From assembly GCA_017483405.1 (NCBI GenBank), contig JAFUWP010000339.1, positions 1 to 10,336 of the forward strand: DNA of 10,336 nt, in the 5' to 3' direction. The notes below the pieces were generated by a model. That model made no database searches. It was not told the origin of the DNA and saw only the letters and a list, made by a program, of their open reading frames with translations. Origin of the DNA: Oscillospiraceae bacterium. GTDB taxonomy: Bacteria; Bacillota; Clostridia; Oscillospirales; Ruminococcaceae. The position numbers and the translations under genes were made by a program. Below are positions 1 through 5,290 of the stretch, one piece after another. Each line of letters begins with the position of its first letter. The stretch's first letter is position 1.

Positions 1-346
1 ATTCCGGAACATCTTCCGGAACGGGTGTTTCTTTTTCCGGCAGATAGTCACAGCATTTGCAGTTCGGGTCGGAGCACTTGAATTTCTGCATTTCCTGCGC
101 ATAATCCTTTGCGTGATGATGGCCGGCATGTTCTTTATCCAGAAAATGGATACCCTCATCAATTTCACGGGCGGCGGCCTGCACCTGTTCGAGCAGATTT
201 TCGGTATCGGAAACGGTCAGATGAAGCTGACTCGCCGAAAAGGACAGGCAGACGGCCTCAATCTGGGGGAGCTGACGGAGACGTTCTTCAATGCGGACGG
301 CGCACCGAGGGCAGTGGAGATGCTCTACACGATAGATAACTCTCAT
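1..346 (-). CDS. HMA-domain metal-binding protein, N-terminus of a probable P-type metal ATPase (partial)
   Basis: This reading frame starts at an ATG (346-344) and stays open to the left window edge, giving 115 residues with no stop. A strong ribosome binding site, AGAGGTGA, lies about 8 nt upstream. Residues 1-45 look like a heavy-metal-associated (HMA) ferredoxin-like domain with the metal-binding motif HCPRC (Cys12 and Cys15). A His cluster (His73, His76-78) and a Cys cluster (Cys91, Cys96, Cys98, Cys99) follow. In the known families an N-terminal HMA domain followed by soft-metal ligands is typical of Cd/Zn/Pb- or Cu-exporting P1B ATPases, whose membrane helices would come next. An ArsR/SmtB-like operator in the promoter supports metal-responsive export. 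Membrane segments are outside the window, so a stand-alone metal chaperone is not excluded. The HMA domain is secure; the ATPase call is an inference. Confidence 0.72.
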   Translation of the reverse strand, partial: MRVIYRVEHLHCPRCAVRIEERLRQLPQIEAVCLSFSASQLHLTVSDTENLLEQVQAAAREIDEGIHFLDKEHAGHHHAKDYAQEMQKFKCSDPNCKCCDYLPEKETPVPEDVPE

Positions 347-381
347 AAAAAATCACCTCTGGGGATGGATTCTGATAAATT

Positions 382-409
382 ATTTGAACATTTGAATAAT
401 TGTTCAAAT
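382..409 (-). promoter_or_regulatory. ArsR/SmtB-type operator overlapping the start of HMA-gene transcription
   Basis: The arms ATTTGAACA (382-390) and TGTTCAAAT (401-409) form an inverted repeat. Inside it, the minus strand reads TGAACAATTATTCA (406-393), which matches the TGAACA-n2-TATTCA core I recall for SmtB-family metal-sensing repressors. It covers about +1 to +24 of the promoter at 412-440, a position suited to repression. The regulator gene is not in the window. A metal-released repressor is inferred from the site and from the HMA gene downstream. Confidence 0.55.
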
Positions 410-411
410 AT

Positions 412-440
412 ATTATAACACATTCCTTCCGGATTGTCAA
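412..440 (-). promoter_or_regulatory. Sigma-A promoter of the HMA gene (unit H of the tandem promoter array)
   Basis: On the minus strand the -35 is TTGACA (440-435), the spacer is 17 bp and the -10 is TATAAT (417-412), a full consensus match. Transcription should begin near 405, giving a leader of about 60 nt before the HMA start codon. It is the last of eight similar promoters and the only one not followed by a GC-rich hairpin. Confidence 0.85.
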
Positions 441-450
441 GTATTTTTTT

Positions 451-518
451 AAAATTCCGGACTGACATCAAACATAAAAACGTCAGTCCGGATTGAAGGA
501 AAAAACATGGAAATGTTC
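451..518 (-). ncRNA. Array RNA G (about 68 nt or longer)
   Basis: The promoter is TTGACA (553-548), 17 bp, TATCAT (530-525), one mismatch. The leader starts with a small hairpin, AACAU/AUGUU. The main hairpin is a 12-bp stem (492-481 with 467-456) with a 13-nt loop. Only AUUUU follows, then an A-run, so termination may be leaky. Read-through would enter the HMA gene. Confidence 0.55.
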
Positions 519-567
519 TTTTTTATGATAACATAAAAAGATGAACTTGTCAAGTGTTTTTCAGAAT

Positions 568-631
568 AAAAAAAATCGGACCAGCATGAAAAATAACAAA
601 GTGCCAGTCCGAAAATAAAAAAAGGATTACC
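568..631 (-). ncRNA. Array RNA F (about 64 nt)
   Basis: The promoter is TTGACA (666-661), 17 bp, TACAAT (643-638), one mismatch in the -10 box. The hairpin pairs UCGGACUGGCA with UGCUGGUCCGA (612-602 with 586-576), 11 bp including two wobble pairs, directly followed by eight U residues (575-568). This is the best terminator of the array. Confidence 0.7.
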
Positions 632-677
632 ACCTATATTGTAGCATACCGGATAGGATTTGTCAAGAGGTTTCCTG

Positions 678-803
678 AAAAAACTTATCCGGACGGATGC
701 AGGCGCACCAATCCGGAAAAACATCTATCGAAACATGGAAATTTAAAAAGGAGGGATTCCCATGGAAAACAAAAGAAAAGAAAAGAAAATGATTTTTATT
801 TCA
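678..803 (-). ncRNA. Array RNA E (about 126 nt, longest unit)
   Basis: The promoter is full consensus: TTGACA (838-833), 17 bp, TATAAT (815-810). This unit is about 55 bp longer than its neighbours. The extra leader is pyrimidine-rich and holds AAUCCCUCCUUUUU (761-748), a near copy of the 16S anti-Shine-Dalgarno. The hairpin is UCCGGAUUGGUGC with GCAUCCGUCCGGA (717-705 with 700-688), one mismatch, followed by six U residues (683-678). The opposite strand over the leader has a Shine-Dalgarno and a 26-codon frame, discussed in the findings. Confidence 0.65.
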
Positions 804-849
804 TTTTATATTATAGCACATTGTCAGAAATTTGTCAAGTGATTTCCTG

Positions 850-915
850 AAAAAATTTATCCGGACTGATGCAGGTGCGCCAATCCGGAAAAGAATGAGA
901 ACTAAAATAGAGACC
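850..915 (-). ncRNA. Array RNA D (about 66 nt)
   Basis: The promoter is full consensus: TTGACA (950-945), 17 bp, TATAAT (927-922). The hairpin starts UCCGGAUUGG and closes with UCAGUCCGGA (889-880 with 869-860), 10 bp including G-U pairs, with further inner pairs after a mismatch. A UAAA gap and six U residues (855-850) follow. It belongs with RNA E to a second hairpin subtype. Confidence 0.65.
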
Positions 916-960
916 AGTTACATTATAACACATTGTCAAATATTTGTCAAGCGGTTTCTG

Positions 961-1034
961 AAAAAAAGTTTTCGGACTGCAAGGAAAATGCAGTCCGGAA
1001 CTAAAACTTATAAACCCAATGTTTTCAAAAGACC
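961..1034 (-). ncRNA. Array RNA C (about 74 nt)
   Basis: The promoter is full consensus: TTGACA (1069-1064), 17 bp, TATAAT (1046-1041). The hairpin is CGGACUGCA/UGCAGUCCG (997-989 with 981-973), 9 bp, extendable outward past one mismatch, followed by seven U residues (967-961). The upstream half of the leader differs from that of RNA B although the 3' half is nearly the same. Confidence 0.7.
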
Positions 1035-1080
1035 ATCTTTATTATAGCATAATATTCTTGGTTTGTCAAGAGGTTTTCCG

Positions 1081-1166
1081 AAAAAAGTTTCCGGACTGCG
1101 AGGAAGATGCAGTCCGGAACTAAAACTTGTAGAACGAAGTTTTTAAAGGGAGATACCTTTTTGACC
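1081..1166 (-). ncRNA. Array RNA B (about 86 nt)
   Basis: The promoter is full consensus: TTGACA (1201-1196), 17 bp, TATAAT (1178-1173). The leader contains UCUCCCUUU, complementary to a Shine-Dalgarno, and a weak AAAACUU/AAGUUUU hairpin. The terminator is an 11-bp stem UUCCGGACUGC/GCAGUCCGGAA (1119-1109 with 1099-1089), a 9-nt loop and six U residues. RNA B and RNA C are the closest pair in the array, sharing AAGUUUUAGUUCCGGACUGC before the loop. Confidence 0.7.
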
Positions 1167-1211
1167 TTTGTTATTATAGCATAATATTTTTAATTTGTCA
1201 AGTACTTTTTT

Positions 1212-1271
1212 GAAAAAAGTATTTGGACTGATGCACCGAAGTACACCAGTCCGGATAAAATGAGCATTCAC
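1212..1271 (-). ncRNA. Array RNA A (about 60 nt)
   Basis: The promoter is TTGACA (1306-1301), 17 bp, TATTAT (1283-1278). A leader of about 20 nt is followed by a fully paired 12-bp stem (1252-1241 with 1236-1225) closed by a C-UUCG-G tetraloop, and six U residues (1218-1213) after a 6-nt gap. Almost the whole predicted RNA is hairpin. The gap before the U-run makes termination a little less certain than in other units. The promoter begins only about 30 bp beyond the end of the SseB-like gene. Confidence 0.6.
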
Positions 1272-1334
1272 AAGTTTATAATAGCATATTTTTCCAGATT
1301 TGTCAAGAGATTTTCAAAAAAATCCGGAAAATCT

Positions 1335-2639
1335 TTATTTCTTGCTGAATAAACTGCTGAACAAGCCCTTTTTCTTGGTGACAGGCTTTTTCGGCGGAGT
1401 GTTCTCCGGTTCGGCGGATGCCGGAGCAGAATCTTCTTCCGGAGCGGAAATCTGCGGTTCAGAAAATTCGGATTCATAGAACGGTTCAGAACTTCCCGTC
1501 CATGCCTTGCCGTGGTCATAGTGATACGAAACGTAGTCGATATGCAGGCCTCTTGCGAACGGCAGGGCAATCTGCGAGAGTTTCCGGCGGATGTCCTTGC
1601 GTTCTTCCTTTTCGATGCCGTCCATCCAGTCCAGAATCACCAGATAATGCGGACGGATTTCTTCTTCCTTCCGGATGGTGCGAAGCCATGCGCGCTTGAT
1701 GACAGCATTTTCCTGAAAATATTCCGTCAGATGATTTTCCATATCATGATTAGGGATTTCGGGTTTCGTGACGATAGTTTTTCCGCTGTTTTCGTTCATA
1801 CTGCGGACGGAAACTTCTGACAAGTCGCCTTCTGCGGATTTCTGGGTCAGTTCGAGCAGCTGCATATCGAGGAGCATCGGCGCGCCGCTGCTCGGATTGA
1901 TGATGATGCCCATCTTATCGGGATTATCCGTCGGCATCTTATGCAAATCGGCGAACCGGACAATTTTCGCGTTCGGATAGTCTGTCGGACTGGCCTGTTT
2001 GAGAGAATACAAATCTGTAAAAATCATGAACAGACTGCCGCCGTTATCGGGGAGCTGATAGATGGCGGATTCTTCCGAGCCGTCCTCATTTTTGCGGAAC
2101 GGATGCAGGAACGGAGAATGATAGATTTCCTGTAAGGCATCGAGTTCGGTATTGCCGTCCGCTCTGCCCCAGCGGATGTCCTGCGTGAGCAGGAGCATTT
2201 TTCCGGTAACAACCGGATTCAGCACCGGTCTTTGTACCAGAGGGAGCTTGCTGTAATCCGGAATGGGAATCAGCGCATCCAGAGACACGGCATAGTAATC
2301 CTCTGCGCTGTCGATGACGACTTGCACGACACCGCACCGGAACAGTTCAGCGAACAGATACATTCTGTGTTCCTGTTCGTTTTTGAGCACTTCCAGCATG
2401 ATGTGACGTTTGCGGAGCGCATCCGTAAAGGCACGGCAGGTTTCTTCTGTGGAGAACAGATAGGCGGTAAGCTGATTATCTTCCTGCGCCAGAAAATAGT
2501 GCTTCGTGGCCGGACAGAAGGCCGCCCAGATAGTTTCCTGATTCTTGAGCTGATTCACAATCTGTCCGGATAATTCTTCTCTTTCATTTGGTTCTGCCGT
2601 CTGACTGAGCTTGACGGTCAGTTCTTGTATTGTACTCAT
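1335..2639 (-). CDS. SseB-like protein with C-terminal Lys/Phe tail
   Basis: This 434-residue protein has the layout of the SseB (enhanced serine sensitivity) family. Residues 35-130 look like a diverged SseB N-terminal-type domain. Residues 145-265 contain a second, clearer one with the segment GIIINPSSGAPMLLD (244-258). Residues 300-372 match the SseB C-terminal domain (AWLRTIRK, HYLVILDW, LHIDYVSY). A low-complexity Glu/Pro/Ala linker (392-418) leads to a short tail, KKKGLFSSLFSKK, which could form an amphipathic helix. No signal peptide or membrane helix is seen, so it should be cytosolic. The molecular role of SseB proteins is poorly defined. The start has AGGAGG 11 nt upstream and its own promoter. 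It ends only 30 bp from the first array promoter. Family call fairly sure, function unknown. Confidence 0.75.
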   Translation of the reverse strand: MSTIQELTVKLSQTAEPNEREELSGQIVNQLKNQETIWAAFCPATKHYFLAQEDNQLTAYLFSTEETCRAFTDALRKRHIMLEVLKNEQEHRMYLFAELFRCGVVQVVIDSAEDYYAVSLDALIPIPDYSKLPLVQRPVLNPVVTGKMLLLTQDIRWGRADGNTELDALQEIYHSPFLHPFRKNEDGSEESAIYQLPDNGGSLFMIFTDLYSLKQASPTDYPNAKIVRFADLHKMPTDNPDKMGIIINPSSGAPMLLDMQLLELTQKSAEGDLSEVSVRSMNENSGKTIVTKPEIPNHDMENHLTEYFQENAVIKRAWLRTIRKEEEIRPHYLVILDWMDGIEKEERKDIRRKLSQIALPFARGLHIDYVSYHYDHGKAWTGSSEPFYESEFSEPQISAPEEDSAPASAEPENTPPKKPVTKKKGLFSSLFSKK

Positions 2640-2677
2640 AACATTAATACCCTCCTGATGTTTTCATCATATTATAA

Positions 2678-2706
2678 ATTATAACATATTCTGAAAGCTA
2701 CGTCAA
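2678..2706 (-). promoter_or_regulatory. Sigma-A promoter of the SseB-like gene
   Basis: On the minus strand, TTGACG (2706-2701) is followed by 17 bp and TATAAT (2683-2678). A second TATAAT lies at 2676-2671 but lacks a well-placed -35. Transcription should start near 2671, giving a leader of about 30 nt that includes AGGAGG (2656-2651). Between this promoter and the glgX stop (2707-2837) no strong terminator is seen. Confidence 0.75.
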
Positions 2707-2837
2707 TAGTTTTCGGCGAAAAACCGTGAAATCCGGTGTAAAGATTTTCTGAACATTCTGTAAATTCAACAGTATTTTTATTCACTGGATGATAGCTTTA
2801 TATAATTCTTACAAAAAATTCATGAAATAAAAATAAT

Positions 2838-4922
2838 TTATCTTTTCTTGATGTTGACTAATACCATCACACTTCGGGGGGCGAGCATGAACGTATTGCC
2901 TTTTCTGCTGACAACATCGTGATACACATCATGACGGGTATAGGGAACATCGGTATAGAATTTGATATTCCATTCCATATCATCAGGCAAATCGGGGAGC
3001 TGAACGGGCTGGGATTCCCAGTGCGCATTGATGGCCAGAAAGACAACATCATCCTGACCGTTGCCCTTTTTTCCGGCGAACATGATGCCGAGTACATGCG
3101 TATCATCACGGAAATTCTGATTCCACGGAAAGGAATTGTGTACACTCATGGACGGAAAGCCCATACTGCACGGGTCGGTATCCTGCCGGATGATGCGGTG
3201 TGCCTTACGGAAGGCAATCATATCGCGGACGAAATCGAAAATTTCATGAAATTCCTCTTTTCTCGACCAGTCCAGCCAAGAAATCTCGTTATCCTGACAG
3301 TAAGCGTTATTATTTCCGAACTGCGTGTTGCAGAATTCATCACCAGCCGGAAACATCGCCGCGCCGCGGCTGCAAAGCAGAACCGCAAAGGCATTTTTCA
3401 CCATGCGGATGCGCAGATTCCGGACTTCCTGATTATCGGTATCGCCTTCGATACCGCAGTTCCAGCTGTCATGCGCGTTATCGCCGTCAGTATTATTCCA
3501 GCCGTTCATCTCGTTATGCTTGCGGTTATAGGAATACAAATCATAGAGCGTGAAGCCGTCATGACAGGTGATGAAATTTACAGAAACATCATGACCGCGG
3601 AGTTCCGGCGGATAAATATCCCTTGACCCCATAATTCTCTGCGCCGCGCTCCATGCACGGCCGTTATCGCCTTTGAGGAAGGCTCTCAAATCATCGCGGT
3701 ATTTGCCGTTCCATTCCGCCCAGCGTTTCCATGAAGGAAAGCTCCCCACCTGATACAGACCGCCGGCATCCCATGCTTCTGCAATGAGCTTGACTCGCCG
3801 GAGAATCGGGTCATAAGCCAGATTTTTCAGCAGAGGCGGATTGAGCATCGGACTGCCGTCCTCACTCCGCCCCAGAATCGAGGCCAAATCAAAACGGAAA
3901 CCATCTACTCTGTATTCGATAACCCAGTGTCTCAGACAGTCCAGAATGAACTGCTGTACGACCGGATGATTACAGTTAAAGGTATTTCCGCATCCGCTGA
4001 AATTATAATATTTCCCGTCCGGTGTGAGCATATAATACACGCTGTTATCCAGCCCCTTGAAGGAGAAGGCCGGCCCGTGTTCATCGCCTTCGGATGTGTG
4101 ATTGAATACCACGTCTAAAAATACCTGCATTCCGTTTTCATTGAGTTTCTTGATTAAAATCTTGAGTTCTTCGCCTTCGTGATTTTCCTCCTGTCGGGAA
4201 GAATAACTCGTATTCGGCGCAAAGAAGCAAGTCGTATTATATCCCCAGTAATTCAGGAGCTGACGGCCTTCATGGATTCTTGCGCCGTCCATCTCATCGA
4301 ATTCAAAGACAGGCATCAGCTCAACCGCATTGACCCCCAGCTTTTTCAGATACGGAATCTTCTCGATGATGCCGTCAAATGTGCCCCCGTGCTTGACACC
4401 GGAAGACTTATCCTTTGTGAATCCCCTCACATGCATTTCATAGATAATCAAATCCGAAAGCGGAGTTTTCTGCTCCGGATAGTCCCCCCAGTCGAACTGA
4501 CCGGAATACACTCTTGCATGATAATCCCCGTAATCTCCGGATTTCACACCCCATACGCTCTGACCGGTAACAGCTCTGGCATACGGGTCGAGGACATTTC
4601 TGTCTTTTTCAAAAATCAGGCCCTTTTCCGGATGATACGGGCCATCCAGCCGGTAGCAGTATTCCAAATCCCGAATATCCAGCCCGAAAATCATGATAGA
4701 CCATGTATCGCCAATCCGGTAATTATCCGGAATGGGAATCACGGCGAACGGTTCTTTCGCTCTCCGGCGGAACAGGGCGACAGAACAGGCCGTTGCATTA
4801 GAAGAACGCACTGTAAAATTGATAGTATCTCCCAGCGGTGTTGCACCGTTGAGAAGGTAATTTCCTGGACGCACCGGAAAGCCATTGATAATTTCAGTAG
4901 GAAGATATTGTCTTCTGTTCAT
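2838..4922 (-). CDS. glgX: Glycogen debranching enzyme, isoamylase type (GH13)
   Basis: This 694-residue protein hydrolyses alpha-1,6 branch points of glycogen or related glucans in the cytoplasm. Residues 15-110 form the N-terminal CBM48-like domain (RPGNYLLNGATPLGDTINF onward). The catalytic barrel covers roughly 155-560 and shows all four GH13 signature regions: DVVFNHT (270-276), GFRFDLAS (341-348) with nucleophile Asp345, LIAEAWD (379-385) with acid/base Glu382, and TCHDG (452-456) with His454 and Asp455. AYDPILRRVKLIAEAWDAGG and the NHP(319-320)VV segment are typical of GlgX and isoamylase proteins, and the length fits the family. The start is chosen by AAAGGGG 9 nt upstream. It is a monocistronic unit with its own promoter; no other glycogen gene lies beside it. 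No key residue is missing. Whether it acts on stored glycogen or imported dextrins cannot be told from sequence. Confidence 0.92.
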   Translation of the reverse strand: MNRRQYLPTEIINGFPVRPGNYLLNGATPLGDTINFTVRSSNATACSVALFRRRAKEPFAVIPIPDNYRIGDTWSIMIFGLDIRDLEYCYRLDGPYHPEKGLIFEKDRNVLDPYARAVTGQSVWGVKSGDYGDYHARVYSGQFDWGDYPEQKTPLSDLIIYEMHVRGFTKDKSSGVKHGGTFDGIIEKIPYLKKLGVNAVELMPVFEFDEMDGARIHEGRQLLNYWGYNTTCFFAPNTSYSSRQEENHEGEELKILIKKLNENGMQVFLDVVFNHTSEGDEHGPAFSFKGLDNSVYYMLTPDGKYYNFSGCGNTFNCNHPVVQQFILDCLRHWVIEYRVDGFRFDLASILGRSEDGSPMLNPPLLKNLAYDPILRRVKLIAEAWDAGGLYQVGSFPSWKRWAEWNGKYRDDLRAFLKGDNGRAWSAAQRIMGSRDIYPPELRGHDVSVNFITCHDGFTLYDLYSYNRKHNEMNGWNNTDGDNAHDSWNCGIEGDTDNQEVRNLRIRMVKNAFAVLLCSRGAAMFPAGDEFCNTQFGNNNAYCQDNEISWLDWSRKEEFHEIFDFVRDMIAFRKAHRIIRQDTDPCSMGFPSMSVHNSFPWNQNFRDDTHVLGIMFAGKKGNGQDDVVFLAINAHWESQPVQLPDLPDDMEWNIKFYTDVPYTRHDVYHDVVSRKGNTFMLAPRSVMVLVNIKKR

Positions 4923-4963
4923 AGCATAACGCCCCTTTGCAGTATCGTGATAATTATATTCTT

Positions 4964-4992
4964 ATTCTAACATAAATTATACAAAATTGCAA
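4964..4992 (-). promoter_or_regulatory. Sigma-A promoter of glgX
   Basis: On the minus strand, TTGCAA (4992-4987) is followed by 17 bp and TAGAAT (4969-4964), with TG one base before the -10 (extended -10). The expected leader is about 35 nt and includes AAAGGGG (4938-4932). Confidence 0.65.
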
Positions 4993-5084
4993 GGCAGGAT
5001 TTCTCCGGAAAATTCTTTTTTTCGCGAAGAAAGGGCATTTTTCAGCATTCCTCAAATTTTTGTAAATTTTTTTTGAAAAAACAC

Positions 5085-5113
5085 TTGACAAATCATTTCG
5101 GATATGTTATAAT
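5085..5113 (+). promoter_or_regulatory. Consensus promoter of tRNA-Ser
   Basis: TTGACA (5085-5090), 17 bp and TATAAT (5108-5113) match the sigma-A consensus, with an extended -10 TG. An A/T-rich tract lies just upstream. A 23-bp block ending just past the -35 (5071-5093) is identical to the one at the tRNA-Arg promoter. Confidence 0.88.
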
Positions 5114-5159
5114 AAACAAGTCGTAAGGCAAACGAAATATTTTTTATGATTCACTCTAT

Positions 5160-5246
5160 GCGGAAATACCCAAGTGGTGAAGGGGCTCCCCTGCTAAGGG
5201 AGTAGGTCGTGAAAGCGGCGCGAGGGTTCAAATCCCTCTTTCCGCG
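5160..5246 (+). tRNA. tRNA-Ser (anticodon GCU)
   Basis: The acceptor stem GCGGAAA pairs with TTTCCGC (5239-5245) and G5246 is the discriminator. The anticodon arm is CTCCC-CTGCTAA-GGGAG with anticodon GCT at 5193-5195, reading AGC and AGU. A long variable arm, as expected for serine tRNA, and the T-arm GAGGG-TTCAAAT-CCCTC follow. The CCA end is not encoded; CTG follows instead, so CCA must be added enzymatically. Confidence 0.96.
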
Positions 5247-5250
5247 CTGA

Positions 5251-5284
5251 GAAGACTGCTGATTTTTCAGCAGTCTTCTTTTTT
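5251..5284 (+). terminator. Rho-independent terminator of tRNA-Ser
   Basis: A perfect 12-bp stem, GAAGACTGCTGA (5251-5262) and TCAGCAGTCTTC (5267-5278), has a TTTT loop and is followed by six T residues. It lies 4 nt behind the tRNA. There is no T-run on the other strand, so it would not stop the convergent gene that ends at 5291. Confidence 0.93.
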
Positions 5285-5290
5285 GTTTTA

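Larger units (their letters stand above)
412..1306 (-). repeat. Tandem array of eight diverged promoter units, seven ending in a GC-rich hairpin
   Basis: Eight copies of the same design lie head to tail on the minus strand: an A-rich tract, TTGACA, a 17-bp spacer, an extended -10 (TGnTATAAT or close), a variable leader, then a hairpin built around CCGGACTG/CAGTCCGG and usually a T-run. The -10 boxes begin at 1278, 1173, 1041, 922, 810, 638, 525 and 412, so the steps are 105, 132, 119, 112, 172, 113 and 113 bp. All eight spacers are exactly 17 bp. Copies have diverged in the leader and hairpin loop while promoter boxes and pairing are kept. No protein-coding gene is convincing in this interval. 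It appears to be a multi-copy small-RNA locus that grew by tandem duplication. Confidence 0.85.

Noticed and set aside
832..1047. 71-residue plus-strand frame in the array
   Set aside because: It runs through promoter and terminator repeats of units C-E on the other strand, has no ribosome binding site and no recognisable protein features.
412..1306. CRISPR-like array
   Set aside because: Units are 105-172 bp and diverged, with no short identical repeat and regular unique spacers; each carries promoter boxes and a hairpin instead.
1308..1334. 8-bp inverted repeat (AGATTTTC/GAAAATCT) after the SseB-like stop as a terminator
   Set aside because: The stem is AT-rich and no T-run follows it on the minus strand; termination there would be weak at best.
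2707..2837. Terminator of glgX
   Set aside because: Only 4-bp stems such as ACCG/CGGT before a short T-run were found, not enough to call a terminator.
2919..4970. Long plus-strand frames (235 and 263 residues) opposite glgX
   Set aside because: They are antisense to a well-conserved enzyme with all catalytic motifs and show no domain, ribosome binding site or promoter of their own.
5160..5246. tRNA-Ser as a prophage attachment site
   Set aside because: No second copy of the tRNA 3' end and no integrase occur in the window, so an att site cannot be claimed.
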